In this document: in pieces, positions 43,847 through 52,874 of the stretch
Position numbering within the stretch: position 1 is the stretch's first letter
How the letters are laid out: the number at the start of each line of letters is the position of its first letter
Assembly (NCBI GenBank): GCA_965226775.1
Contig: CBDDEI010000002.1
Span: 620,001 to 684,000, forward strand
Direction: 5' to 3'
DNA length: 64,000 nt
From: CBDDEI01 sp965226775
GTDB taxonomy: Bacteria > Chloroflexota > Dehalococcoidia > SHYD01
The notes under the pieces: model-generated
What the model saw: the letters and a program-made list of their open reading frames with translations, nothing else
Databases searched by the model: none
What the model was told of the DNA's origin: nothing
Made by a program: the position numbers and the translations under genes

Positions 43847-44089
43847 CTAAGAGCGGTTTCGGCCGGCCGCTGCGGCAATGCACAATAACCTGCCATGCAG
43901 CTCGTCGCTTTCCATTAACTCCTCGACGCCATGCTAGCAACTCACGGCGGTCACCTCATGAGGAAAGTCTGCGGAGTAGATGAACGGCTCGTTGTCCACT
44001 AGCTTACTAGCAGAGGGCAAGGTCAGCTCCCCGGCCCCACCGCCGGGGAAGAAGCGGCTCTCTGCGATCCGCTTGGTGATGAAGTCGTC
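43847..44089 (-). pseudogene. C-terminal remnant of an amidohydrolase_2 gene
   Basis: Minus-strand reading gives DDFITKRIAESRFF, then SKLVDNEPFIYSADFPHEVT-AVSC, an in-frame TAG, and HGVEELMESDELHGRLLCIA, stop at 43847-43849. YSADFPHE is the metal-site Asp region (F/YASDFPH) of the amidohydrolase_2 family, and the rest follows its C-terminal helix pattern. The upstream part is gone; the lytic transglycosylase frame reads into the remnant in another frame and takes its stop codon there. Confidence 0.6.
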
Positions 44090-46434
44090 AGGGGTTCTAG
44101 TTGTGGGGCCTCACTCCCGCCGTAAAGCTGGCGGTAGAAGCCCAGATGTTGCTGCACCAGCCGCGCGTAGCGGCGGGTCTCCTTGTAGTCTATGTTCTCC
44201 ACAAAGAGATCGGGGTCTAGGTTAGGGTTGCCGCCGCCCCATCGGTGTGCGTTGCTCCCGCCGCCGTTGTACGCCGCCAGCGCCACTACTGCGTGCCTAA
44301 AGGTCGCGAGCTGCTGCGAGAGATAGTAGCTCCCAAAGCGGATGCTCACCACCGGACGGTAGAGGTCGGTTACAGCAAAGTCGGTCACACCTAAGTGCGC
44401 TGCAATGCCCTCGCCGGTGCTGGGGATGACCTGAGTCAGGCCGCGCGCCTGAGCAACGGACGTGGCCCAGGGATTGAAGAGGCTCTCCTGGCGCATGAGG
44501 GCGTACATGAGGAATGGGTCCACGCCGTACTCCCGGGCTGCCCGTTCCACTTGCTGTGCGTAAGGAGCGGGATAGTGCACTTTTTGGAGCATGGGCGGCA
44601 GGTCTGCCGTGCGGGCGCTGGTGAGGTTTTGCAAGTACCCTATCGCGAGCATGGCCGGACCGTACTGCTCCCGTTCATAGAGTAGCGTTGCCAGCGCAAA
44701 GAGGGCCGCAGCATTCTCCTTGTGCTCCCGTACCGCCGTGCGATACTCCTCCGTCGCGACGCCCCACTGGCCCAGTTCGTAGAAGAGCTCCGCCCGCACG
44801 ATGTTCCTGTGTGCTATCACTGCTGTCGGCGCCGACGTGATGGCGGCAGCGTCTACGTTGGGGAGCATTCCCCTCAGCCACAAGGCCGCCTCGGCCTCTT
44901 CCTCGGCGGTGATGGCCGTGTTTTCCAGTGAGGCAGCTGACTCTAGCCCCGCAGAAGCCCGTTGCTGGTCCAGAGACCGGAACGCGTAATAGCCGCCGGG
45001 ATCGAGGAGCACCGCATCCTCATAGGCCCGCCGGGCGACTTGTTGATATCCCCACGCGTCCAGCGCCTTGCCCTTCCAGAATGCTGCCCGCGCGCCGGTC
45101 TCCCCTTCGGCTGTGCGTGCCACGTCGCCGTTCAGGAGGTCCACCACCGTTTGGTAGTCCCGCGCGCGGTAGCTGCTCAGTGCCTCCTCGATGAGAGCGT
45201 CCTGCGCTCGCTGCGATGCCGGGAAAAGCTCCCGGAACCGCTGGCGCGCCAGAGACGCCTCCTCGTACCGGCCCAGGTAGTCTAACAGCCAGCCATACTC
45301 CCATTGCGCATCCTGAGCCGCCTCGGAATAGGGGTAGTCCTCTACGATAGCGGCCAGTTCTTCCAGCGCTTGCTCGTTTGCCTCGTTGCGTTCATAGATA
45401 ATGGCGGTTCGGTACCGGGCCCAGGGCGTCTCGATACCATATGGAAGCTCTTGTTGCTGGCGCTCGAAAGCTGTTAGTGCAAGGTCATTCTGGTAATGAA
45501 AGTAGTAGCTGCGGCCTATCTGGTAAGGGGTAAGCACGTAGTCCGCTGCCGCACCCAGTGTCTTCAGGGCTGTCAGGGCTTCTGCGGCGGCGGGGTAGGT
45601 TTGCACAATCTGCCCTAGCGTTTCGTGTAGCGCAGTCACGCGTCCAGCTTGCTGCTGCGCTTCCGCAAGTTGATTGAGCAAGCTTAGCTTTCGTCCGCCC
45701 GTCTCGTTAGCCACCAACGCTTGAAATTTGTCTGACGCCTGTGCATATGCGCCCGACCGCATGAGCGCTTGGCCGTGAAGCAGTTCCGCCTCTTTGCTCA
45801 CCTGTAGTGAGGTAGGAGCGGCGTCAAAAAGTGCGAGCTCCTGCAACACCGCGTCGTCATCCGCGGTCCGGAGCAGCAGTACGGTGCGTCGCAGCCGTGC
45901 AAAGTCCTCTATCTCCGGGTGAGTGGTGATGAACTCTTTGAAGAGTCGTAGGGCTTCCTGATCCCGTCCGGTTATTGCAAGGCTCTCCGCCAGCCAGTAA
46001 GTGGTTAGGGCAGCGCGGGGGTGGGCGCTATATTGCGCTCGAATCGCGCGGAAGGCCTGTGTGGCGCTGTCATAATTGCCCTGCAGATACTCCACGATAC
46101 CCAGTTGGTAGGCCGCTTCCACCGACTCCGGCCGGCCAATGTAAGACAAGAGGAGGATGCGGAAGGCCGCTGCTGCTTGCTCATAGTCTCCCAGCCGCTG
46201 CGCCTCTATCCCTTCCTCTAAGAATGCCCGTAGGTATTCGCGAGCGGGTGGTATGGTCGCGGTTGGTCTGGCCTCTGGCGTGGCGGCGAGGGTTAGCACA
46301 GGTGCCAACGCCTCAGCTACTACCGGCGGGGGCGTCGGCTGCCGCCCGCGTATAACCAAGCCCGCTGTGATGAGCACTGCAATCCCAACGATGAGCAGGA
46401 TTGCTACTCGTATGGAGGTGCGTCGTAACAGCAT
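44023..46434 (-). CDS. Soluble lytic transglycosylase with TPR repeats
   Basis: 803 residues. Signal-anchor RVAILLIVGIAVLITAGLVI, a long alpha-superhelix of TPR-like repeats (YEQAAAAFRILLLSYIG, YDSATQAFRAIRAQYSAHP, and others, about 80-620), and a C-terminal Slt domain: YGVDPFLMYALMRQESLFNPWATSVAQARGLTQVIPSTGEGIA with catalytic Glu (RQES), and ALAAYNGGGSNAHRW. Cleaves peptidoglycan glycan strands to 1,6-anhydro ends, outside the membrane. The last 20 or so residues (PSGSQRAASSPAVGPGS) come from reading into the amidohydrolase remnant. Confidence 0.92.
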   Translation of the reverse strand: MLLRRTSIRVAILLIVGIAVLITAGLVIRGRQPTPPPVVAEALAPVLTLAATPEARPTATIPPAREYLRAFLEEGIEAQRLGDYEQAAAAFRILLLSYIGRPESVEAAYQLGIVEYLQGNYDSATQAFRAIRAQYSAHPRAALTTYWLAESLAITGRDQEALRLFKEFITTHPEIEDFARLRRTVLLLRTADDDAVLQELALFDAAPTSLQVSKEAELLHGQALMRSGAYAQASDKFQALVANETGGRKLSLLNQLAEAQQQAGRVTALHETLGQIVQTYPAAAEALTALKTLGAAADYVLTPYQIGRSYYFHYQNDLALTAFERQQQELPYGIETPWARYRTAIIYERNEANEQALEELAAIVEDYPYSEAAQDAQWEYGWLLDYLGRYEEASLARQRFRELFPASQRAQDALIEEALSSYRARDYQTVVDLLNGDVARTAEGETGARAAFWKGKALDAWGYQQVARRAYEDAVLLDPGGYYAFRSLDQQRASAGLESAASLENTAITAEEEAEAALWLRGMLPNVDAAAITSAPTAVIAHRNIVRAELFYELGQWGVATEEYRTAVREHKENAAALFALATLLYEREQYGPAMLAIGYLQNLTSARTADLPPMLQKVHYPAPYAQQVERAAREYGVDPFLMYALMRQESLFNPWATSVAQARGLTQVIPSTGEGIAAHLGVTDFAVTDLYRPVVSIRFGSYYLSQQLATFRHAVVALAAYNGGGSNAHRWGGGNPNLDPDLFVENIDYKETRRYARLVQQHLGFYRQLYGGSEAPQLEPLTTSSPSGSQRAASSPAVGPGS

Positions 46435-46557
46435 ACGTTCAGTCTACAGGGGAAGCGGCGGTGTGTCCTGCGCTGTTGCTGGAGACGCCGGAGGAACTGG
46501 ATCAAGACACGCCTACGCGGCCCACTCCGCTCAGCATCGCAGGTGCTGGTAAAGAAC

Positions 46558-47742
46558 CTACTGTCCCGGTGACAATGCGCGCCGTGGCAGGTAGGGGAAG
46601 TACTGTACGGAGCTCCCTCCCACTAGTACCTCTACACTCAGCGTCGCGGCGGTTACGTCGCTTGGCCCCTTGAAGATCACGGTTGCTTGGCGTGTGCCTG
46701 CAGGCAACCGCTGCGGGTAGATGTTCAGGATCACCTGTGCCGGCAGCGCATTGCCGCTGCTGGGGATGACCGCGAGCCACGAGGCCCCTTCTACTTCAGC
46801 CCGCCACTGAAGAGGCCCCGGTCCCGTGGCGCTGAAGAGCGTAACCGCTTGACTGGTGAGCACGCTTCCCGTCTGCGCCTGTACGCTTACGACACTGGGG
46901 TCGGTGTACAGCGTGCGGCAGGCGGCGGAATGCGTCTCCGACGGCGCGGCAATGGGTTCAGGCGTCATCCCAATGGCCGCACGGTCGGGGAGCGTGAGGG
47001 GCACGCCCTCCCACAGTGGCAGCTCATCTACTTCTGGCGGATGCGCCGCGTAGCCCCATACTATCTCCTGGTACGGATAGTCCAACCTGCTCTGTGAGCC
47101 ATCGTACTCGGGCCGCGGCCAAGGATAGTCCGGGTTATTGGGGTTGTTCTTGAAATTGAACTGGTTGTACGCCCACACCGCGTAGTACCAGTGCTCCGCC
47201 ACTGAAGGGTCGCGGTCCCCCACCACGGCATCCAGCAAGTCTCCTGTGTTCCATTTCTCCGCCAGAATGTTCGTGCCCCAGGCAATGTTGAAGCGATAGT
47301 CGCCGGCTATGCGCAGCTGCGTCTCCAGCGGCAACTCGTTAGGGTTACGCATGCCGGAGGTGATCTGCATGATGCCGTAGCCGCAAGACGCAGATTGCTT
47401 CGTCGAGCCGCTGGCGCCGACCGGTACTGAGCCCCACGCCTGCTCCCACATTCCTTCGGTGTAACCAATGGCTTTGAGGAGGAGGCAGGGAGCCGGTGCA
47501 GACACCAGCGATGTTGCGTCGGGGTAACCCATCTCCAGCTGCGGGAAGGTAGGATAGCCATCGCCCAACTGGGAGAGCGCAGTCTGCTCCATAGCCAGCG
47601 ATACCTCCTGACTGGAAGCCTGGTACGCTTGAGCATCGTCGAGCGCGCACGCGTAGACCGATGGTGGCCCGACTGCCAAGAGTGCGCTCACCGACACGGC
47701 CAGCGCGGCCCAGAACCTGTGGCGCAGCTTTGTCAGCCTCAT
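46558..47742 (-). CDS. Secreted transglycosylase-like (SLT) protein with BACON-type C-terminus
   Basis: 394 residues from ATG 47742, which overlaps the previous stop (ATGA). Signal peptide FWAALAVSVSALLAVGPPSVYA. The middle resembles an SLT domain (LLLKAIGYTEGMWEQAWG, SCGYGIMQITSGM, FNIAWGTNILAEKW, YYAVWAYNQFN), with Glu in YTEGMWEQ as the likely acid. The C-terminal 100 residues are beta-rich: FSATGPGPLQWRAEVEGASWLAVIPSSG followed by QATVIFKGPSDV, the BACON/Ig pattern for carbohydrate or wall binding. It ends PYLPRRALSPGQ. Part of a DedA-propeller-SLT operon. Confidence 0.8.
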   Translation of the reverse strand: MRLTKLRHRFWAALAVSVSALLAVGPPSVYACALDDAQAYQASSQEVSLAMEQTALSQLGDGYPTFPQLEMGYPDATSLVSAPAPCLLLKAIGYTEGMWEQAWGSVPVGASGSTKQSASCGYGIMQITSGMRNPNELPLETQLRIAGDYRFNIAWGTNILAEKWNTGDLLDAVVGDRDPSVAEHWYYAVWAYNQFNFKNNPNNPDYPWPRPEYDGSQSRLDYPYQEIVWGYAAHPPEVDELPLWEGVPLTLPDRAAIGMTPEPIAAPSETHSAACRTLYTDPSVVSVQAQTGSVLTSQAVTLFSATGPGPLQWRAEVEGASWLAVIPSSGNALPAQVILNIYPQRLPAGTRQATVIFKGPSDVTAATLSVEVLVGGSSVQYFPYLPRRALSPGQ

Positions 47743-48902
47743 CGAGCCCATCCTGCAAAGGTTGTGTAGCCGTCTCCCGTCACTGCTATCGGGTTGGAGT
47801 CGCCCGGTTGCAGCACCACCAGTTGCTCGCTCGTCACCCGGTCCGGCCCATCGCCCGTAAGCAGGCGCGCGGCCAAGTAGCCGCCCCCAGGCGACCATGC
47901 CAGCGGCGCAACCAGCCCGCCCGGCACGCTTACCCCCGTGGCCTCCTGTACCGATTGCAACTGCAATGAGTGCCCGCTGGTTTGGGGCAGCAGGCCGCCC
48001 GCGGTGCCTAGAGTGATACTCTTGGCGTCCGAGCTCCAGGTAGGGCTAAAGCCGCCTGACGCTGCTTCCAACACGCGAGGTTCTGAGCCTGATAGCTCAG
48101 CCACCACGGTGCGGGTTGGCGGGCCGCCCGGCGGTAACAGCTCCGTGTAGAGCAACCGTCTGCCAGCTCCATCTAGCTGGAAGTCCCGAGCTACCCGGTT
48201 GCTGGCGTGCAGCGCGAGACTGCCTGTGCCTGCCGCGGGAGCGTAACGATAGACATCAGTGCCTTGCTGCGTGTAGACGGCGTAGTAGAAATCGGCCAGC
48301 TCCGTCGCCCAGCCGATGGCCTGGACGGTGAGCGCATCAGTCACTGCGACCAGCGGCGTGATCTTCCCACTGCGGGTGTCCACCGCGCGCAGCGCAAAGC
48401 CCTCTCCGGCGCGCTGCCGCACTGCTACGGCCGCGCCCTCCGGCGACCACACCGGCATGCCTTGCACATCTACGCCGCCCGTCAGCCGTCTTTGCTCTCC
48501 GCTCGAGAGGTTCAGCAGCCACAGCTCGCCCTCCCTGGATGGGTCACGGCTGCCTACAGGGAGTACTAGATAAGCCAGACGGTCACCCTGGGGCGAGACC
48601 CGTGCTCGCAGGCCGAACCCCGCTTGGTGCTGCACGCGCGTCAGCGTACGGCTATTCGTTGGGTCCGTTGCAGGCGCGGCGCGCAGCTCGCTCATACCCT
48701 CTTGGAGCACTGAGTACACGAGCAGAGGGGTACCTGTCTCGGAAAAAGGCTCGCCAAAAGAGGCAGCCCACGTCCGCGGGCTTTCGGGAAGCGCCAGCAG
48801 CCCGAGGAGCAGGACCACGTACAGCGCTTGCCGCAGCCGTGCTGCCACTGGCACTAGTGCTCCATGGATGGAGGAGCGGCGCGGGTTAGCTTTGCGCCTC
48901 AT
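47739..48902 (-). CDS. Secreted TolB/PD40-like beta-propeller protein
   Basis: 387 residues. Signal segment ALYVVLLLGLLALPES. WD40-like PD40 repeats: ARVSPQGDRLAYLVLPV, GMPVWSPEGAAVAVRQRA, DFQLDGAGRRLLYTELL, FSPTWSSDAKSITLGTA, PLAWSPGGGYLAARLL. Family members bind proteins or wall polymers; no enzyme activity is expected. Overlaps DedA upstream by 17 bases and the SLT gene downstream by ATGA. Confidence 0.82.
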   Translation of the reverse strand: MRRKANPRRSSIHGALVPVAARLRQALYVVLLLGLLALPESPRTWAASFGEPFSETGTPLLVYSVLQEGMSELRAAPATDPTNSRTLTRVQHQAGFGLRARVSPQGDRLAYLVLPVGSRDPSREGELWLLNLSSGEQRRLTGGVDVQGMPVWSPEGAAVAVRQRAGEGFALRAVDTRSGKITPLVAVTDALTVQAIGWATELADFYYAVYTQQGTDVYRYAPAAGTGSLALHASNRVARDFQLDGAGRRLLYTELLPPGGPPTRTVVAELSGSEPRVLEAASGGFSPTWSSDAKSITLGTAGGLLPQTSGHSLQLQSVQEATGVSVPGGLVAPLAWSPGGGYLAARLLTGDGPDRVTSEQLVVLQPGDSNPIAVTGDGYTTFAGWAR

Positions 48903-49494
48903 GTTTGCGGAGATGCCGGTAGATATAGATACCTAAGAGGGCTAGCAATGCAAGGATGATGGGGATATCGAAGGGCCGGGTGATCTCGCGCATCTCTTCC
49001 CAATGCTCACCCAGGATGTAACCGCCCATAGCGAGGGCCCAGCACCAGATTGTGGAGCCGGCCAGGGTCATCAGGGTGAACCTGCCTATGGGCACACGCA
49101 CAATGCCCGCAGGAACGCTGATGATCGTCCGCACCAGCGGCACCATGCGGGAGAGGAAGATCACTCCGTCGCCGTACTTTTCGAACCATTGCCCTGCCGT
49201 TGCGATGTCCCCCGGCGTCACCAAAACATAGTGCCCAAAGCGCATGAGGATCGCCCGTCCCCACCAACGTCCGGCAGCGTATGCGATGAGGGAGCCTACG
49301 GTGCACCCCAGCCCGCCGTAGAGTCCGGCCACAAGGGTGTACTCCCAACCCAGGCCCTGTTCCTTAACGAGCATCCAACCGGCCAAGGGCATAATGGCTT
49401 CGCTAGGAATGGGAATGCATACACAGGTGCTCTCCAGCGCCATGAGGGCTACCACTCCGGGCCAGCCCATCGTGACATAGATCGTGCGCACCAA
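48886..49494 (-). CDS. DedA family membrane protein
   Basis: 202 residues, four to five membrane spans, with the VTT/DedA core: ESTCVCIPIPSEAIMPLAGWML (re-entrant loop), GSLIAYAAGRWWGR, FLSRMVPLVRTIISVPAGIVRVPIGRFTLMTLAGSTIWCW. DedA proteins act in lipid (undecaprenyl phosphate, phosphatidylethanolamine) flipping and membrane homeostasis. The listed GTG start clips about eleven residues: upstream in frame the sequence continues LLEAFELQLIEL, and a CTG at 49527 with GAGGT about nine bases before it may be the true start. Confidence 0.9.
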   Translation of the reverse strand: MVRTIYVTMGWPGVVALMALESTCVCIPIPSEAIMPLAGWMLVKEQGLGWEYTLVAGLYGGLGCTVGSLIAYAAGRWWGRAILMRFGHYVLVTPGDIATAGQWFEKYGDGVIFLSRMVPLVRTIISVPAGIVRVPIGRFTLMTLAGSTIWCWALAMGGYILGEHWEEMREITRPFDIPIILALLALLGIYIYRHLRKHEAQS

Positions 49495-49534
49495 CTCGAT
49501 AAGCTGGAGCTCAAATGCCTCTAACAGGTGCCGG

Positions 49535-50182
49535 TTACCTCACTCGCGGCGGCGTTGTCGTGCTGGTCTGAGAAAGCTCTGGTTTTGGTTGGGCGCCTGC
49601 TTGGTCACTTTGGTCACTGGAGAGCAGGCTAAGGAACTGCTGCAGGATGCGAGCCGTTGCGCCCCAGATAATGTGGTCGTTGTAGCGGAAATAGGGCGTC
49701 GAGATGTTCACGTCTCGCCAGGCCATCGGCTCCGTGCTCAGGGCTTCTGGGCTTAACAGGTAGTCCAGGGAGATCTCCAGTACCTCCGCCACTTCCGTAG
49801 GCTGGGGCGTGAAGGCGTGTGGAGTTTTGAGTACTGCCACGTAGGGCGTGACAAGGAACTTGAAACGGGTTGCCCGCGCCTCCAATGCGCCCAGCACCTC
49901 CGTTTCCTCAGTGCGCAGACCTATCTCCTCGGCGCTCTCCCGTAGCGCAGTGTGCATAAGCGACTGGTCTACCGCCGGTTCGTGGCGACCGCCGGGGAAA
50001 CAGACCTCACCCTTGTGGTTTGCTACCAGCTCCGTGCGCTTGGTCAGCACCACCCGGTAATCCTGATCGCGCGGGTAGAGCAGTACCAGCACCGCGGCCA
50101 GCTTGAAGTCGGGATCTTCGGCAACGGATGGGGCGGGCGTCTGAAGCGCGGCGCGCAGGTGATCGATAGAAAGACTACTCAT
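49535..50182 (-). CDS. NUDIX hydrolase, CoA pyrophosphatase type
   Basis: 215 residues. Nudix box GGRHEP...ALRESAEEIGL (REsxEEiG) preceded by VLTKRTELVANHKGEVCFPG, the NudL/CoAse pattern; LVTPYVAVLK follows. Likely hydrolyses CoA or similar nucleoside diphosphate derivatives. A disordered tail (SDQSDQAGAQPKPELSQTST) ends it. Confidence 0.88.
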   Translation of the reverse strand: MSSLSIDHLRAALQTPAPSVAEDPDFKLAAVLVLLYPRDQDYRVVLTKRTELVANHKGEVCFPGGRHEPAVDQSLMHTALRESAEEIGLRTEETEVLGALEARATRFKFLVTPYVAVLKTPHAFTPQPTEVAEVLEISLDYLLSPEALSTEPMAWRDVNISTPYFRYNDHIIWGATARILQQFLSLLSSDQSDQAGAQPKPELSQTSTTTPPRVR

Positions 50183-50255
50183 GACACTTCACTCTCGTCA
50201 TAGTACCCCGCGCAGGGGCGTTCCTCAAGCCAGGGGCCGCGGCGTCGCAGGTTGG

Positions 50256-51179
50256 CTAGGGTGTAGTAGCCGGAATGATGAGCTCTTCTCCCACCCTGAG
50301 GAGTGTGGGGTCCGTTATGTCGTTGGCAGCGACGATGGCCTCGACGGTCACCCCGAAGCTGGCCGCAATTGCGTTCACACTATCGCCAGCCTGCACCACG
50401 TAGCGCCGTGTGGTTAGGGTAGGTGTCGGCGCAAGCTGGGAAGCAGCCGTGGCCGTGGCCGGAATGATGAGCTCTTCTCCCACCCCGATGAGTGCGGGGT
50501 CTGTAATGTCGTTGGCATCGATGATGGCGTCGGCAGTCACCCCGAAGCTGGCCGCAATGGTGCTCAGATTATCGCCATCCTGCACCACGTAGCGTCGCGT
50601 GGTTCGGGTAGGTGTTGGCGCAAGCGCAGCCGTGGCCGGAATGATGAGCTCTGCGCCCACCCTAATGAGTGCGGGGTCTGCAATGTCGTTGGCAACGATG
50701 ATGACCTCGACGGTCACCCCGAAGCTGGCCGCAATGGTGTTCAGATTATCGCCACTCTGCACCACGTAGCGCAGCGTGGTCGGGGTAGGTGTTGACGTAG
50801 GCGTAGGCAAGGGAGCAGGCGTGGCCGCGGCCGTAGGCGCAGCTGTAGCAGTGGCTGTAGCCGTAGCTGCCACGGTAGGCGCTGGTGTAGGCTCCACTGG
50901 CGTGACATCCAGTACGTTGGTTTCCGCCGCCGCCAGCGCCGCGAGGATCCGTGGCTCCGGTAAGGGAAACTGTGGCCAGGCCCACAGGTGCCAGCCGGCC
51001 AGCCCCAGTGCCACTACCAGCGTGCCCAGCACCCCACGGTACACCAGTCCGGAGGGATAGCCGCCCGGCAGGTCCCGGCATCGGTCACAGCGGCCCTCTC
51101 CGTGACGCGCGCAGAACCACTGCTGGCAGCTTTTGCACTGGTCTAAGGCTTCTTCAGAGCAGGCGTAGCAGTGCTGCAT
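50256..51179 (-). CDS. Zinc-finger, single-span, three-LysM protein
   Basis: 307 residues from ATG 51179. N-terminal treble Cys/His cluster CYACSEEALDQCKSCQQWFC with ARHGEGRCDRC (B-box/zinc-ribbon-like), one membrane span (GVLGTLVVALGLAGWHLWAW), a low-complexity Pro/Thr/Ala stalk, then three LysM domains, each YVVQxGDxxxxIAASFGVTxExI...ANDIxDPxLxxVGxELIIPA, separated by APTPTxTTRR linkers. LysM modules bind peptidoglycan, so the protein should span from a cytosolic zinc finger to the wall. The LysM units are nearly identical in DNA, suggesting recent internal duplication. Divergent from the NodB-VanY gene, 54 bases away. Confidence 0.88.
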   Translation of the reverse strand: MQHCYACSEEALDQCKSCQQWFCARHGEGRCDRCRDLPGGYPSGLVYRGVLGTLVVALGLAGWHLWAWPQFPLPEPRILAALAAAETNVLDVTPVEPTPAPTVAATATATATAAPTAAATPAPLPTPTSTPTPTTLRYVVQSGDNLNTIAASFGVTVEVIIVANDIADPALIRVGAELIIPATAALAPTPTRTTRRYVVQDGDNLSTIAASFGVTADAIIDANDITDPALIGVGEELIIPATATAASQLAPTPTLTTRRYVVQAGDSVNAIAASFGVTVEAIVAANDITDPTLLRVGEELIIPATTP

Positions 51180-51233
51180 TAGCGTATTACCTCGCCGCGT
51201 AGTAAGCGGTAAGATGTAACAAGACACGTCTTT

Positions 51234-52838
51234 GTGATCATCTTGGCCATATTACTACGCTGGCTGCAACAGAGCACTGCGCGAACCACCCTCATCTTTG
51301 GGTTGTGGGCCGCCTTCTCGTTGGTAGCGTGTAATCTGCTTTCCCCCAGCGCGACGTCACCGCCTCCGCCTCCTCCAGCACCGTCACCGCAGTCTACGAC
51401 GACGACTACGACGACGTCATTGTCGACACCGCTGCCCGTTTCCATCACCGTCACTGTACTCCCGGAGTTGACGCCGACCGTTACAACTAGTCCGGTTGCT
51501 AGCGCTAGCGTTACTGCTACCCCTTCTCCTACTGTGACCCCGACCTACGCGCCGATGCCCAAAGGCGAGGTGGTGCGAGGCGATGCCCTACGCCCAGTTA
51601 TCGCGCTTACCTTTGACTGCGGGAGCGCCGACGGCCCCACGGCTACCATCCTGGACCTGTTGAAGCAGTACAACCTCCACATCACCTTCTTTGTCACCGG
51701 CCAGTACGCAGAGCGCTATCCGGCGCTGGTGAAGCGCATCGTTGCCGAGGGCCATGAGCTGGCCAACCACACCTACTCCCATCTCGATCTCACCACGCTC
51801 CCAGACGCAAAGGTGCGCTCAGAGCTGCTCAAGGCGGAAGCTGCATTCCAGCAGGCCGCCGGCCAAGATGGCAAACCCTGGATGCGGATGCCCTTTGGCG
51901 CACGGGATGGCCGTGTTCTGGGCATCATTACGCAGTTGGGCTATACCTCGGTCTATTGGACCATCGACTCTGGCGATTGGCGGGAAGAGGCAACCACCCA
52001 ACGCGTGCGCGATAAAGTCCTCGGCAGTATTGAGAACGGCGGCATCGTGGTCCAGCATTGCAACGCCCCCCAGTCCGCAGAGGCGCTGCCGTCCATCCTG
52101 GAGGGCCTCAAGAGCAAAGGGCTCACCGTAGTTACCGTCTCCGCGCTCTTCGGGGTAAACCCCAGCGCCGCTGCGGCAGCAACTCCCACCGCCGCGCCGT
52201 CCGCCACTGCCTCTAGCACGCCATCAGTATCCGCTACGCCGGTGTCTTCTCCGTCTCCTGAGGCCAGCGCAACCGCTCTGCCTCACCCATTTCTCGCTCC
52301 CATGAGCAAGACCTATGCGCTCGAGCCCGACTACGAGCCTTCTGATCTGGTAGACGTGACGGAGGTGTTGACCGTCCGCAGCGAAACAAAACTGCGTGCA
52401 GCCGCGTACCAGGCGGTGAAGGAGATGCTGGCTGCCGCGGAAGAGGAAGATGTGCGCATTTACGTGCTCTCGGCCTACCGCTCCTACCAGAAGCAAGCGG
52501 AGGTTTACGAGGAAGTAGTGGAGCACATAGGGGAAGAGGAAGCGGCGCGTGTCTCCGCAAAGCCCGGCCACAGTGAGCACCAGTTGGGCACCACCATCGA
52601 CTTCACTACACCGCGAGTAGACTATGATCTGGTGGAGAGCTTTGGAGCCACGCCGGAAGGGGAGTGGCTTGCCCAGAACGCGGGTCGCTTCGGCTTTGTG
52701 ATGAGCTATCCCCAAGACAAGGAACAGGTTACCGGCTATGCTTATGAGCCGTGGCATTTCCGTTACGTGGGCGTGGATGTTGCCGCCGCGGTCGCCGAGA
52801 GTGGGCTTACCCTGTATGAATATCTGCTGGATAGGTAG
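51234..52838 (+). CDS. Polysaccharide deacetylase fused to VanY-type D,D-carboxypeptidase
   Basis: 534 residues. Lipoprotein-type signal (LIFGLWAAFSLVAC), a long Pro/Thr/Ser stalk, NodB deacetylase domain (about 115-300): VIALTFDCGSADGPT with the catalytic/metal Asp, HELANHTYSHLDLTTL (metal His pair), MPFGARDGRVLG, IVVQHCN; a second stalk; VanY/LAS metallopeptidase domain (about 385-530): YVLSAYRSYQKQAEVYEE, KPGHSEHQLGTTIDF (His and Asp zinc ligands), EPWHFRYVG (third His). It would deacetylate glycan and trim stem peptides of the same peptidoglycan. Heads a plus-strand run of six genes. Confidence 0.92.
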   Translation: MIILAILLRWLQQSTARTTLIFGLWAAFSLVACNLLSPSATSPPPPPPAPSPQSTTTTTTTSLSTPLPVSITVTVLPELTPTVTTSPVASASVTATPSPTVTPTYAPMPKGEVVRGDALRPVIALTFDCGSADGPTATILDLLKQYNLHITFFVTGQYAERYPALVKRIVAEGHELANHTYSHLDLTTLPDAKVRSELLKAEAAFQQAAGQDGKPWMRMPFGARDGRVLGIITQLGYTSVYWTIDSGDWREEATTQRVRDKVLGSIENGGIVVQHCNAPQSAEALPSILEGLKSKGLTVVTVSALFGVNPSAAAAATPTAAPSATASSTPSVSATPVSSPSPEASATALPHPFLAPMSKTYALEPDYEPSDLVDVTEVLTVRSETKLRAAAYQAVKEMLAAAEEEDVRIYVLSAYRSYQKQAEVYEEVVEHIGEEEAARVSAKPGHSEHQLGTTIDFTTPRVDYDLVESFGATPEGEWLAQNAGRFGFVMSYPQDKEQVTGYAYEPWHFRYVGVDVAAAVAESGLTLYEYLLDR

Positions 52839-52874
52839 TGCAACGGTGCAAGAACAAGTAGGAGGGATCGCTTA

